A stretch of DNA of 64,000 nucleotides. Origin: Coniella vitis. Taxonomy: Eukaryota > Ascomycota > Sordariomycetes > Diaporthales > Schizoparmaceae. The position numbers and the translations under genes were made by a program. How positions within the stretch are numbered: position 1 is the stretch's first letter; each line of letters begins with the position of its first letter. The notes under the pieces are model-generated. The model was not told the DNA's origin. It did not search any database and was given only the letters and a program-made list of their open reading frames with translations. Of this stretch, positions 45,624-58,908 are shown one piece after another. The stretch lies in the NCBI GenBank assembly GCA_011317545.1, contig WUJK01000013.1:248001-312000 (forward strand), read 5' to 3'.

Positions 45624-48300
45624 TCAAGTTCTCCCCAGCTCAGGCAGCTCCAACTCGCGCAACGGCACCAGCAACATTTTCCTCCACGGGTTTCTCTTCC
45701 TTGCCCCTTGCCCTGGGGCAGCTTGTTCTTCATCCTCCTGGGTGCCTGTCGCCTCTTTATCCTTGCCCTTTCTCCTCCTGTTGCTGGTTTGGCGTATGCG
45801 TCGGGTCACAAGCCAGGCCAAGTGGCCGAGGTAGAGGATGGCCACGACGATGAAGCCGAGGATTCCGCGGACGAAGTTCTTGGGTTGGCTGTTGCCGTTA
45901 TCGTGACCGCCACCTGGACTGTTTCCATGCATGCTTGGCTGATTGGTGGTGGTGGTGGTGGTGGTGGAGACTACTGTGCGAAGAACAGGCGGTAATGCAG
46001 CCGAGGCGATCTGCGCCACCATGACCCATGCGATGATGGCGACGGCGAGGTAACTACCCCAAAGCCCCGTGCTGGATTTCCATACGATGGCGCTATAGGG
46101 GTCGCTCTTTGTGGGCGCGCTTGAGCTAGTGTGAGAGGGGGAGGAAGAGGTTGTTGTTGTTGTTGCTGTTGTTGTTCTTGTTGTACTGGCTGCTTGGATG
46201 CGCAGAGCCCGTCGGAAGCGGATATGGCAGATGTTGATGCTCGCCCACTGTTTTGTGTTTGGGAGAAATGCAAGCCCCGTATGTCAGCGGTGTTGAACTC
46301 CTTGCGGGCAAGGGTGATAGGGTGAGCGAGTGAGTAAATGAATGGCGGGTGGTGGGCAAAAGCACCGTAGGGCAGGCCAAAGAAAGGAAAGGAAAGGAAA
46401 TTAAAAAAGAAAAAAGAAAAATAGAAAAAGAAGAAGAAAGAGAGAGAGAGCACACAGCATGAAACATCCGTGGAGGAGAAATAAAGAGGCAGGACCTTGC
46501 TTACGGTAAACAAGTTGCTCACGCTCGCAAGCGCAAGCAACCATTCAAAAATCTCGGTCCCGTTGCGGACGGCAGCGAGCCAGGCTAGCATGGCGACGGC
46601 AAAGACAGCGCCGAGCGCACGCCAGGGGACGACGGCGGCGGCGGCAGCGGCGGCGGCCTTTTGCTTTTGTCTTTTTCTTGGGCTCTCTTCCTGCGCGTCG
46701 TCGTCTTCGTCTCCACCGTCTTCAGCATCAGCATCACCATTACCGTTGCCATTACCATGACCACACTTGCTTTTGAAAAACGTCGGCCCCATGCCCCGTT
46801 CGCAAATCGCGACCAGGGCCCGCGACGACGCAAAGACGGCTGCGTTTGCCATGCTGAACACGCTGGCGATCAAGACGCCGTTGATGAGACTCGGGAGGGA
46901 CCGGATGCCTGCGCTCTGCACGGCAATGACAAAGGGGGATGCGGTGAGGGCGGCAATGCGGGGCTCGTCGAGGATGGAAGGGCGGAGGACGAGGCCGAGC
47001 ATGAAGAGGGAGAGGCAGTAGCAGAGGATGATGCGGGCTGCTACGAGTTTTGCGCCGAGGGGCATGAGGAGGGAGGAGGAGGAGGACGACGACGACGATG
47101 ATGGAGATGTGGACTTGGACGACCGTGATTTGAGGAATCTGGACGAGGCCGGTATGGAGGTCGAGGCCGCGGTGAGGCCGAGCATCTCGGTGCCGCCGTA
47201 TGCGAGGCCTGCGGCGGCCAGGACGGAGATGAAGCCTGGGAACGAGTTGCGGAAGGCTTGGTTGCTGCGGGTGTGCGTGATGCCTGTTAGTCTTGTTGAT
47301 CTAATGCAGGGTTCGATGCATCATATCCATCGAGAGGACGGGGACGAGAGCCATCTTCCAACATCCACCAGGCAGAAGAACACCAAGCGAATGAAGGAGA
47401 GAGGGGATTTGAGGATAGCAGAACGAAGCAAAGAAGGGGAAGAGAAGGAGGAGGACGACAACGACGACAACGACGACAACAACAACAAGACAAAACATAC
47501 TGTAAATAATTCTCAAACCCCCGTCCACCGGCCTCCTTCGTCCCACCCGCAGCAATCACCACCGCCGTGCCCACAAACACCGTCAACACACCAACCTTGA
47601 GCATCCCAAAAAAGTGCTCTGCCTCGCCGTACCACTTGGGCCCGAAACACTGCAACACCGCCAGGAGGATCAAGCAAGCGGGGACCACTGCAATGACACC
47701 CGACGACAAGATAGACGGGCCTTCTCCTCCGTCTCCACCGTGACCACCAGTTGCACCAGTGTGGCTCTCACCACCGGCAGTCCAGTACCGCGCCAGCCGT
47801 GCAATCACCGTGATCTCAAAGCCCACAATCAACATGAAGTTGATGACATAATTCCAACCCATGGCAAAACCCCACGACTCAGAAATGAAGCGCACCGAGT
47901 AATCGTAAAAGGAACCGCGAGCTGGGATCGTGGACGCCAGCTCGCCGAGCGCGCTCATGGTCAGCCAGACGGCGAGGCCTACAATGGCAAACGCTACAGT
48001 CAGGGAGCCAGGACCCCCGCGTTGGAGGGCTTCACCCGAGGCGATGAAAAGGCCTGCGCCAATGCTGCCGGAGATGGCCATGAGGATGAACTGGCGGAGT
48101 GTGATGGCGTTGGATGAAGAAGGAGAAGAGGACGAGGCTGAAAGGGGTGTGGGTGGGGAGAGGCCATCTTGACTGCCCGTGTTGGTGACGATGTGGGCAG
48201 ACGTCTTGACTTGGCTTGGACTGATGAGAGCGTCGTGGGAGGCTGGGTCCCTTGACGGGACGGTCGAAGGGAAAGGGGAGATGAGGAGTTGATCGTCCAT
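45624..48300 (-). CDS. Diverged amino-acid permease with low-complexity inserts (727 aa)
   Basis: Exons on the minus strand: 48300-47501, 47264-46505 and 46247-45624. Intron 1 is 235 bp (GTATGT..CGCAG) and intron 2 is 257 bp (GTAAGC..AACAG). All joins keep the frame. TM1 has SGSIGAGLFIASGEALQRGGPGSL; GLAYGGTEMLG matches the family's TM6 region. Unusual for the family: a Gly-rich loop (about residues 205-225), a Ser run (about 310), an acidic/Gly-Asn repeat followed by a basic Lys/Gln and poly-Ala run (about 440-490), a Thr-rich stretch after residue 540, and a basic C-terminal tail. The inserts lie in predicted loops, so the fold may be kept. Substrate unknown. Convergent with the permease at 43328-45352 but clearly not a recent duplicate. 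Confidence 0.82.
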
Positions 48301-49738
48301 GGTGCAGGACGTGGTGAAGTCCTCCCCGCTAATGGAAACTCGTCGAGGTCGTTGTTGGCCTTGTTTATGTAGCAAGCAACTTGCTGCGATGTTGAAAGGA
48401 AAGAAGACGAGACTCTGGCTCGAGAGCAGAAGAAAACGCAAGAACTGGGGAAAGGAGAAAGGAAGGAAAATGGTGGGATAATGCTGTGGTTATAAGGCAA
48501 TCATCCCCCTCCTTGCCCTCTGCCCCTCCTTTGAGCTCGAGGACTCAGCCGAGCCCCATTCCAGAAACGGCGTGGATGAAGCTCTCCCAAGGTCCATCCC
48601 GTGTTCCTTGCCATTAACAGATGGCGGTAACCTGAAGCATCCAGCTAGCTCGTATAAGCTGCTATGCTAGACGAGATGGATGCTCACGTCTTATTGGATC
48701 AGCGAGTTGTATATGCTTGTCAACGACAGATCGTCAAACCGCGTCTGCGCATGGTGGAATACCTTCTGGCTTTGAGATGGGGTCTCAGAACCATGTTACG
48801 ACGTTAAAATCAGTGCACAAGAACGCAGCGAGGCCCCCGATCGCCCAAGCAAGAGTAGTATTGCACTTCGCCGCCAGGACTTGTTGTCCTCCTCTTCTGC
48901 AACTGGGCTTCAGGAGACTAGCATGTGATGATCAGCATTATACACACCGTATACCTCAACCGTCCACTCGCTTCGAGCAAGGAACAACCTCATCCACCAA
49001 CGGCACTGCCACCAGCTTTGAGGCCCGCGGGCCAATTAGCATACGCACAACAACCATCAGCCGTACGCATGTAGGTGGTTCTTACCAGGCATGCCAGATT
49101 CGTCGTGGATGGACAAGCTTCTGTCACTACCTCGATAGACTGGGTCGGCAGACGAAGGGTGGTCGGGGGAGGAAGCGAGCAAAGGCTCAGCCATCGGTGT
49201 CAGCGCTGTTGGACACTGAGTTTTCAGTGCGTCGGGGACTGCACATCTCGCTTTGCTGTGCCTGACCTCCAAAAGTAGGTCCTGTTTGTCGATGTGATTT
49301 GTCCGAGTAACTGAAGCTTAAGATCTGGCTACTCGGTTGACTGGTTGGTCTTGTCCCTGTACTCGCATACATGTCCACTGGCACAAAAGCGCGTCCAATT
49401 GTGCAATCACATACTCACTGCCTCACAGCCCCCTCGCTTTGCTGGTCGTATGGATGTATACCTATCTAAGTCAACCCTTTCTGCAAATACACGAACACTG
49501 CCGTTGTGCCCAAAGTCAAAGGCATATGTCCCGCGCCCAAACGCCTCGCCATGCTGACAATCAAGGCAAAATCAGAATGCTTGCCGCTGCCGCCAACCCG
49601 AAAACCAGAATCGCCTCGCCCGTCATAATGTCCGACCTGCGCCAAAGCTGCACTAGTGGGTCATGCCTCCGCATGGTTTCAATACCCTCTATCGTCGTAT
49701 GACCGTGCTGTGTCGCTCCGACTCTCATGCACCTTTGG
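48301..49738. other. Intergenic, no supported gene
   Basis: 1.4 kb: promoter of the minus-strand permease on the left, 3' side of the kinesin on the right. Short frames only. Confidence 0.5.
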
Positions 49739-52081
49739 TCAGCACTGAACACCTTCCCAAGCTCTATCCAAAGCTTTACCACCGAACCCAGGAATGCGTC
49801 TCAGCTGCTCAAAAGACTCAATCTGGCCGTCGAATTCCGCAAGCCGGTCGACGATATCGCGCGCCTTCTTTGCTCCAAAGCCACGCAGACCCTTGATGAG
49901 ATCCGCGTCACGCGAGTTGACGATATTTAATATCTTCTGTGTCCGCGGCGTAAGGACCTGGTTGGCGGCAGCTAGAGGCAATTCCGTGTTGCTGCTGTTA
50001 GGTGTCGGGAGGTACGAGCCAGATGTGGTGGCGGTCGCTGTACGAGTTTTGGAGGCTTTGGAAACCTTGTGCTTTCTTTTTGCGTCAAGGTCACTGTCGT
50101 CGTCGTCGGCCTCTGTTACATTGTAATCAGAGTCCTTGGCATCGTCTTTGCCGTCGCCGTCGAGCTCGTATCGCTCTTTAGACCTTTTGGTACACGCCGG
50201 CTCCGTCGTCTTGGTCTTGGTAGTGGCCTTGGTGGTGGTGCCGGTTGTGTTGATGCTTGCGCTTACATCCTTCCCAGCAATCTTTTCCTTGAGCTTCTCG
50301 ATTTTTCCTAGGAGTTTGGCCTGCCCTGGGAAATACGGCAAGGCTGATTCGTAGCATCGCAGTGCCCCTTCATCTTCCCCCTTTTCTCTGAGTCTGCGCG
50401 CCTCTAACAACAGCCGCATACCGTCCGAGCGACTACTGTTTCCGCCTTCGCTGCTCTCGATCCGCCGTTCCAGAGCTTCCAGTCGTCGTTGTACGGCTTC
50501 GTTGACCTCTACGGGTGCAGACTGCACAGGGGCAGCCTCTTTGTCCTTCAATTTCGACTCAGCTGCGGCTCGAGAGGCAAGGATCTCTTGGACCTTTCGC
50601 TCGACCATCTCTTCGATCTGTGCAGCCAAGATCGTCGTGGAAGGCAGGGACGAGCTCAGTGGCTGAGCACGGGACGTGGTAGATGTGCGCGATATCTTGC
50701 TTGGTCGAGTCGTTCCATCGGTCCCGTCGGACTTGCGCTTCGCAGCAATGGAATGACGCGGTTGCATGGCAGCGGAGGTCATGGTCGGACGGGTCGTCGT
50801 GGGCTTGAACTTGTCGGCATACACGCTGAATGATTTAGCGGGCTTGTCCGTTTCCTTGTCCGTCTTTTCCTTGTTGGTTGCAATGGCGCTCGCATGGACA
50901 TTGTGCGCATTACTCAAGGGGCGCAAAGGCTGTCGCTGAATGCTCGTTCCCGTAAAGTGCACAGTGCGCGGGCCCTGTTTGAAGACGATTTCATTTTCGA
51001 TTTCGCGAACCTCGATCCGTTTGGCCCGGGAGCTGACGTTTAAGCTGCTTAGTGTGTCGAGGTGATAGCTGCGCATCGGTGCGAGATTGAGGATCATGAC
51101 GGTAATGCCCTTGTTCTGGCCCAGGGAGAGAATGCGCGTCATTTTAGATTCCCGGTACGGGATGCGCTTCTCGCCTCTTGAGATGGCTTCAACGCATTGC
51201 GAAAGGACAAACAGGGACTTGTTGATGGCAGCTGATTCGACCAGCCGTTCGCGGTTGTTTTCTGTTCGCCGGTTGTCCTCGGAACCTGCCAGATCAATGG
51301 CGGAGGCTGTGCTCTCCAAGGCCTGCTGGCCAGTCGTCTGGATGACCTTCACGCGCAGAATGGCGTGGCTGCGACTGCTGTGTGCGTTGAGCTTGGTGGC
51401 CGCTGTGACTCGGTTGTTATTGGCCTCAATGTACAGCGCTTCAAAATCCTTGAGATCGCTACACGGCCGCTCCGACAGACCCACCACGACCGTCTTGCCG
51501 TTCGCTTCCCGCAGTGGCAGGCCAGAGGGCGTCCGTTTCTCTGGGGGCTCCATGAGGTCGAAGACCTTGTCATTATAGATTTCGTAGTAGGATAGCGCCA
51601 CGTCTACTGTTGTTGCACCACCCGAGTCCTTGCTGATCTTCTTTGCTCGCCTGAATACGCTGCTCAACAAGCGTGGAATGACGCCCCTCTCGGCGAGCTT
51701 CAAGCCTCCGCGCATTGTGTGGGTTTTGCCAGTTCCCGTGACGCCGTAGGCAAAGATCGTGACGTCCAGGCCTTGGAAGAGGGCCTTGATGTGTGGAGAC
51801 ACTAGAGAGAAGAAGAGCGCAACATTAGTATGGTCCCATGCCCATCGTGGCTCTCAAGGTTTGATCGCACCCTCTGCGCTGAACAGCTCCTCCTGGGTCG
51901 TCTCCTGGTCATAGACGCCATTGAAGCCAAAGGAGAACTCCTCAGCCTCATTCTTGGGGTTCGGAATCTTGACAATGGTCGTCTTGGGGTTGCCCTCTTT
52001 GCTGTCGGCGCGTACAATTACGTCGCGTTCGAGTTCGTCGTCGAGCAAGGGTCGTATCCTGGCCACCACTCGGACAGACAT
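49739..52081 (-). CDS. Kinesin-10/Kid-like motor with C-terminal helix-hairpin-helix (757 aa)
   Basis: Exons on the minus strand: 52081-51871 and 51801-49739. The 69-bp intron has a TACTAAT branch site. The start at 52081 begins the motor directly (SVRVVARIRPL). Motor domain about 1-330: P-loop GVTGTGKT at 90-97, switch I NAHSSRSH at 209-216, switch II DLAGSE at 240-245. A disordered, basic middle and short coiled-coil-like segments follow. The last roughly 65 residues form a helix-hairpin-helix pair (LIKGLRGFGAKKARDIVDRL and RIPGFGGKALDRAW), which in KIF22/Kid binds DNA. This makes a chromosome-binding spindle motor likely. Shares a 474-bp divergent promoter with AIM24. Complete as read. Confidence 0.88.
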
Positions 52082-52555
52082 GCTGGTCAGCTGGCTGACA
52101 GAAACGCAGTCATTAATGGGATGGAATGCAAGTGAGCAAGGAGGGCTGCGACAGAGGGGCGTGTGGATGTTCGCGAGAAGGGGTCTGATCGCAGGTTCGC
52201 CAGGCTCTTGGTGGAGGCGCCGCTGGGGCTGCACGCGAAAGCAAGCAGGCGACGTCAAAATGCACGAGCACGAAGCCCCTGCGTCAATATTTCCAGCGTG
52301 CTGTGGTTGCGCGGGGCAACGCAAGCAACTCCCGCTATCCCTGCCCACCAAGCTTTTGGGTCCTGCTTGCCCCGACAAACGAAAAACGGCCAGGGATGTA
52401 GCTGTGCCGTCATTATTGCAAGTACCCAAGTACCTCACCTTGCATCCGATTCTTGGCTGCTGATTTTGAGCGGCGAGAGAGCGCAAGGCTGGCAACTTTC
52501 CCTCGCGACATCACACCTTGATCCATCCATCGCGTCAACTCCTCTCCAAGCCACA
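52082..52555. promoter_or_regulatory. Divergent promoter, kinesin and AIM24
   Basis: 474 bp between the two start codons, which point away from each other. GC-rich on the kinesin side. No TATA box is evident. Contains GTACCCAAGTACC (near 52428), a short palindromic type of sequence seen elsewhere in intergenic parts of this window. Shared regulation is possible but not shown. Confidence 0.5.
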
Positions 52556-53880
52556 ATGAGAGGCCAATTGCCGCTGTTGCGCGTGGCCCAGCGTCCTCTC
52601 AGCCGTATACGACCGTCGCCCTCGTCTGTCTGCCTGCAATGCCGCACCATCCAGCTCAGCGCGGCGCCGTCGACGGAGTCGCCCAAGTTTGGAGGTGATG
52701 CCTTTAGCGCATCCTCACAGGGCTTTCGGGACACAGCAGGTATGTTTAGACCCGGTGTAGCAAGCAGGAGGCCGTCCAGCTTCGAGCCGATGCTGACTCT
52801 TCGTCTCTGCCAGATGCTCGCTTCGAAGTGCTCGGCTCGCCGTACTCGCTCCTCTCCGTCACCCTTTCCGCGTCCCAGAACCTCTACACCAGACGCGGCA
52901 CGCTGGTCACCGTTGCTGGCAAGGTCGAAAATGTATGCTGTCGATTCGAGGCCATTGTCACTGTAAAAACCAAGCTGACAGGAAGACTGTGAACTCAGAC
53001 GCAATCGACCCTGCGCCTCCTCCGGCCCTTCAGCCATGCCCTCCTTGGAATGCCATTCCTCTACCAGCGCGTTTCGTCCACATCGCCAATAACAGCCCTC
53101 ATTGCGACCAAGTCACCAAATACCACCTTTTCCATCCTCCATCTTGACGGCACAACCGACTGGCAGATTGCACAGCGCAATGCCCTCCTTGCGTGGACAG
53201 GCCACACCCTTTCCATCACGCCCAGAGTTCAGTACGGACTGGCACCGACGCACTGGGGCAACCACCACCTGACCGGCCGTGGGATGGCTGCGCTAGCAGC
53301 TCCAGGCCAAATCTACCAAGTGACATTGACGCCAGGGGAGGAGCTGGTGGTGCACCCCAGCCACGTGGTGGCGTACAGCGTGGACCGAAACGCCCCCGTA
53401 CCCTTCCGCTTCCGGAGCTCGGCTATTAGACTCAGCATCCCTGCCCTGCCAGAACGCTTCGTGCCACAAGCGCTGGCCAAGTTCTGGAAAGACACAAAGC
53501 AAACAGCAGTGTACAGGTTCATTGCAAGAGTTCTTTTTGGTCTGCGGACTGTAACGAGAAGGTCCATCTTTGGAGATAGGCTCTTTCTTCAGTTCAAGGG
53601 TCCGACTACCATATTGCTGTCGAGTCGCGGTGCGAGAATCACCGACGTGTTGACGAGCGAGGATGTCAATGAGATTGCGGACACTGAGGCCGGTGTTGCA
53701 TCCCGAGCGGTGGATCAGCTAGCCAAGCCAAAGGATGAAAAGGAAGCGGTAACTACGGAGGCATCGACACCAGTGGGTGCTGCCGGAAAGGCAACCGCTA
53801 TCCATGTGGCGACGGTGGGCAAGGACGGGAAGGTTGAGTTTGAAGATACCAAGGATTTGAAGGATTTTGTCGGGCGGTGA
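52556..53880 (+). CDS. AIM24: AIM24-family mitochondrial protein (394 aa)
   Basis: Exons 52556-52739, 52814-52932 and 52999-53880; introns of 74 and 66 bp. The N-terminus is Arg/Ser/Leu-rich without acidic residues (MRGQLPLLRVAQRPLSRIR), a good mitochondrial presequence. The AIM24 domain covers about residues 62-300: FEVLGSPYSLLSVTLSASQN, LYTRRGTLVTVAGKVEN, then GLAPTHWGNHHLTGRGMAAL and LTPGEELVVHPSHVVAYS. Yeast Aim24 is an inner-membrane protein needed for the integrity of the MICOS complex and respiratory competence. The C-terminus is variable and charged. The gene is complete. Confidence 0.9.
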
Positions 53881-55198
53881 TTAAGAAAAAGTCACTTTTT
53901 TTTTTTCCATGTGCCGCCGATGAGCCAAATTGCGAATCGCTGTACGGTGGCATCACCGCGTGCGTCTTTGAGAATACGCATAAAGGCCATGGCAGACTTG
54001 CTACATACAGGACAAGAAGCACCAGGAAAACACTGTGTTTCCACTTGACGCTGCCCTGTCGCCGAGCGTATCATATACATCCCCAACCGGCACTCTTGAG
54101 TGCCCCACCAGCGCTACCAGGTCTTGCGGAGGATCCATGCAGACTCTAAGTCTCATACGCGCTCTGGGGAAGTTGAGGTGCTCGTCACAGAGGCAACCAG
54201 GACGGCGATGAATAGATGCCGCACAAGAGGTGAGGCATAACCTTTTGAACGAGCAGAGATAGACGACAGATGCCAGTCAGGATGCTGTGTATACAATCTG
54301 ATTTTACTTGAACTCTCGACTCAAGTGTGAGGAGGTGTGGGATGGCGTCCTTACAATCCAAGACTGATATCATGACCTGAACACTGACTCCAGCACGTTA
54401 CTTTCAAAGCTCTGTGTCCATGGCGCTCCGAATATCAAGAGAAGGCCTTGGTGATCGGTAATGACTCGTTGACCATGGCTCCCACGAGGACGCAGATAAA
54501 CCTCGCGCTTGACTCGGCTTTGGCGCCGCTACAGCCGAACCGAATTCTGAGTAATGCGCACCGTCGATTACGCCGCACGCCGATCGTGAACTCGGAATCG
54601 ACTTGCGGCGAACAGCTGAACAATGCAGGTTACATAGCTCTGAGCCCGGGCAACATTCGGTCTTTTGCGCACTCGGGGACGGGGTTTTGTGGGCCGGTGG
54701 GCGTGGAGCTCGGCCGAGCCTCCACGGATGATCCGTGGACTCTCCCATGTCTTCTGGGCTGTCACGTATGTGTGTATGGCTTTACAGTGATGGACCAACG
54801 AAGCACCGGATATACCACCCTGATGATGGTGCCCGAGTGATAACGCCGAGGCCACCTTTATCCTTGCCGTTGTGCCGCTGCCGTGGATGATATCAGTTGA
54901 TGTTGAGCAGCCACACATGGCCTCGGATCATCCAGCCGTATCAAAGCGTAGTCTGCGCTGGCCCCCAACTTATACTTATAAGAGCCATATGCAGCTCTCG
55001 CAGGGTCGTGAGAACCGCAAAGGCCGGATCAAAGGCACACATCTTTCTACCAGCGCCTGACTTGCTGGATCCGATCCGGTGGGATACTTCATAGCAGAGC
55101 AATTCTCTTCTGCTAGTACCATAGTATTGGTCATCAACTGACCATCCTGGTGCCCACCCCTGTCGCTGCTCAAATTATATCACCAACCAACAGTCAAC
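53881..55198. other. Intergenic, no supported gene
   Basis: 1.3 kb. T run near 53897-53907 just after the AIM24 stop, possibly part of its 3' end signal. Frames at 54404-54840 on both strands have no domain. The end is the MFS gene promoter. Confidence 0.5.
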
Positions 55199-56375
55199 AT
55201 GGCTATCGCTATCCACGATTCTACCAGCGCCCATTCAGGGTCGTCTACCGCGCTCGACGACACCTCTCATCAGCCTATTGACAAGGCTCGTGACGAAGCA
55301 CCTTACGCAATGGCTCGGCCCTCGATGGAGCGCATGGGGCGCATACCCTCAGAGAACAAGGAGACACAAGCCAACATCATTGCTGAGCCGGAAAATGTTG
55401 CCGAGGCCGACATAGACGAGGAAAAGGGGCAGCTGTCTGCCGATGAGGAATACAACAGCATCAACGACAGCCAAAATGGTCCCAATGATGCCGCCGCCGC
55501 CGCCGCCGCAGGCCCACCACCTGGCTCTGGGTGGCACCCGTCCGACTTCCCAGACGGTGGCTTGCAAGCATGGTCAGTGGTGCTAGGTGGATGGTGCGGC
55601 CTGTTTGTGACCTTTGGCTTCATCAGCTGTATTGGCGTCTTCCAGCAGTACTACGAGTCGGGCCCGCTCTCGTCCTACTCGACCTCCTCCGTCTCCTGGA
55701 TCACCGCCACCGAAGTCTTTGCCATGATCTTCTTTGGCATCGTCTTTGGCCGCCTTTTTGACGTCTACGGTCCGCGCTATATTCTCATCTTTGGCTCCCT
55801 CTTTTACATCTTTGGCCTCATGATGACCTCGCTCGCAACACAGTACTACCAATTCTTCCTCGCGCAGTCCATTTGCGCAGCCATCGCCTCCTCGGCCGTC
55901 TTCAACGCCTGCATGACAAGCGTCGTCTCGTGGTTCTTCAAGCGCCGTGCCTTGGCCTTTGGCATCATGGTGTCGGGCTCCTCGCTCGGCGGATTCCTCA
56001 TGCCCATCATGATTGAGAAGCTCATCCCACGGATTGGCTTCCCCTGGACGATGCGCGTCCTGGCCTTTATCTACCTGGCACTGCTGTGCGTCACCTGCGC
56101 TACCGTCAAGTCGAGGCTGCCGCCGCAGCCCAAGCCGTTGGTGGTGCGGGATTACCTCGCGGGGTTTACCGAGCCTGCCTTTGCGCTGACGGTTACGGCC
56201 AACTTTTTGTTCTATTGGGGCATGTTCATTCCGTACAATTATATTTTGCTGCAGGCTGCTAGTGCCGGGATGAGTGAGGATTTGATTGAGTATCTTATTC
56301 CTATACTCAACGCTCTGAGGTGAGAATTTCAATTCAGCCCATGTTTCTTTTGTTCAAGAGCACACACATACACAT

Positions 56376-56415
<40 letters not shown>

Positions 56416-56914
56416 CTATTGTCACGCCCGTTTACTACAGTTATAGATAGTTGGCTAACCCTGCCCTCTTCGCAACAGCGTCTTTGGCCGCATCCTCCCC
56501 GGCATAGCCGCCGACCGCCTCGGCCGCTTCAACGTCATGATCTCCGTGACCCTCCTTTCCACCGTCGTCACCCTCGCCGTGTGGATCCCCGCCTCGCAGT
56601 CCTCAGCCGCCATCGTCGTCTTCACCGCGCTCTTTGGCTTCGCCTCAGGCGGCTTCGTCAGCCTCATGCCAGCACTGATTGCCCAGCTCAGCGACATCCG
56701 GCAAATTGGCATCCGCACGGGCATTGGCATGGCGGTGATGAGCTTTGGCGCACTCACGGGGAGTCCCATTGGCGGGGCGCTCGTGCAGGCGCAGGACGGA
56801 GGCTATCTGGGCTTGCAGCTCTTTGCGGGCTTGACGATGGCGTGCAGTACTGTTGTGTTTTTGCTGGCGCGGGGATGGCTTGTGGGTGGCGCCAAGGTGT
56901 TTGTCAAGATTTGA
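55199..56914 (+). CDS. MCT-like MFS transporter (518 aa)
   Basis: Exons 55199-56319 and 56479-56914. The 159-bp intron (GTGAGA..CAACAG) contains a CA repeat followed by a TA repeat (about 56361-56415). The first 110 residues are polar and acidic with an Ala run. The transporter part begins at DFPDGGLQAWSVVLGGW, the characteristic TM1 entry of fungal monocarboxylate transporter (MCT) homologues. Twelve TM segments are expected. GRLFDVYGPR is the loop 2-3 motif and GRILPGIAADRLGR its counterpart in the second half. Fungal members are plasma-membrane or vacuolar carriers, some for riboflavin or monocarboxylates, many unassigned. The substrate is unknown. Confidence 0.9.
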
Positions 56915-58908
56915 TGAGCTGGGTGGATGGGTGAGGGGGTTTGGACGTCCATCAAGGAATGGGGTCTGCGGAAGTAGAAGAAAAAGGGCGGAAAGAGCAT
57001 TGGAGAGAGAGAGAGAGATGTGTTATCAAAAGTACTCGATGGGATGGGTGTGTACAAATATTGCGCGATACCCCTTTGGGATTTCTCTCTCTTTCTGCTT
57101 CTTCTTTTGGGTTATAGAGTGTTCTCAAAGCTATTATAGATTGTCACATATCGATATTTATGCCTGTATACCTATTTGTACGGGGTTCTCTCTCTTGAAC
57201 TCCTAACACACGCACGTACAGGAGCTCAAAAGTCCTTGCATATACTACTACCTTTTATACTATCAATGCGTGGTGAAACCTTGTGCAATATTGATGTACA
57301 TGTGAATGTCTCTGGGGTCCTCGGCCCCAGCTCTACGCGTTTCTGGTTTGACATCATGTAACCAACAAGTGTTGAAGTGGGAGGAAACAAACCTCAGCTC
57401 TCATATTGAAGCTTTCCACACATTATCCAGTACAATTCAAAAGAAGAAGAAGCTATCGACATGTCTTGTTTGATACCTTGTCTTTCTCCAAAAGGAAAAC
57501 ACGGTGTGCGGTTGGTTGGTTGTACGGTCTCGTTCAGGACATGGCATAGGAATGGCGTGACTGTTCCGGTACAGGCTCACAACATTGCAAGAAAGGTACG
57601 CACTACGCCACGTTGTCTGTGCATATGTGTGTGTAATGGCGTGCTATTGGGCACTCAGAATAGTAGTTTCCTCTTTGTGTCCGCTTTATATGTCCCTTTA
57701 ACGGTTAAATTTGACAACTTCAAAGACACATTGTCTCGGCCCGGGCAGCTCGGTTCGTTATGCCAATACACGCCCAAGACATGAGGGTACCCATAGTATT
57801 CATTGCTCTTTGAAAAAGGTCAAGGGCGATTTCTGATATGTCCTCACTGCTGTATTATGTATCCTTCTTTTAATCTTTTGCGCAAATCATTTTCCATGTC
57901 TTATTGTGCGTTCGCCTCATTAAAGGAACCAACTCCCCATGCCTCCGTACTTTCCGCACGGCACGACAGAACGCAAAGCTCGTTTCCCTCAAGGCTTGAT
58001 TGTTACGAGCCTGCGTTGTGGTAGAACTCGGATTTTGCTCAGCGTTTGACTCAGGTGGCAGAATCGAAAACGACATTGACTTATGCTGTGCTTCTGAAAC
58101 TTGGTACCATGCGAGTCTGCTGGCAGGTTACGCGACTATCCACCCAAGATCAAGCCCCCTCTTGTGTGTATCATAGCATAGGTCCTTTTCATTGACTGCT
58201 TTCGAGCTTGTACTTCTTTCTATACGGGCTCCTCTGTGCTGCTCTGCACATGGTTACGGACAGGACACTGTATGTGACTCCTCGCAATCTTTCTATTCTC
58301 TCCAAAAGTTTCCTTTTAACCGAACAGCGCTTACATCCGCTCATACCAATGCTAACCAAGACTTGAAGGCACGAGTAGTCGAGGAAATAAGCCTCTATGC
58401 TCTTGTGTGTTGCGACGCTGCTCCTCTCCCCCCACGCGGTTGCTGGCATCTCGTCGTGCGACTGACTTGTTTGAGAATTGACTTGAAGTCGGATGTTGTT
58501 GAAAGGAACTTTCGTCCCCCTCCAGAGGTGGTGTACAAGTTGCTGATACTCGACTCGCGCAACAATGGCATTGACACAACAGTAATGACACGATGAATGC
58601 AAACTGCCAGCGCAGGAGCGATATTCTTTTTCCCTCATTGTGTCACGAACGATTCCTTGCTCATTGAATGTATCCCTCGTGCAAACAGCGCAGTTATTCC
58701 ACGAGTATTTGGGGCATATATCGACGCATCGTCAGGAAGACAGATGAAAGACGGGTTGTGATGTGTGAAATATGAACGAGAGTCTCCTGCTTCTGATATA
58801 TGTTCAAACTTGCAAGCTTCGTGCCGCCCATTCCCGCCATCAATCGCAATATATTTTGGTCTTCCCCCCTTTTCTTTTGGACTCTCGCCGTTCCTACCGT
58901 AGCGTACC
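56915..58908. other. Intergenic, no supported gene
   Basis: 2 kb. Short GA repeat near 57004-57016. A 107-residue frame at 57461-57784 and others at 58189-58638 show no domain or coding-like pattern. Confidence 0.45.

Noticed and set aside
57461..57784. 107-residue plus-strand frame starting MSCLIPCLSP
   Set aside because: No signal peptide or domain, and no coding-like pattern in its second half.
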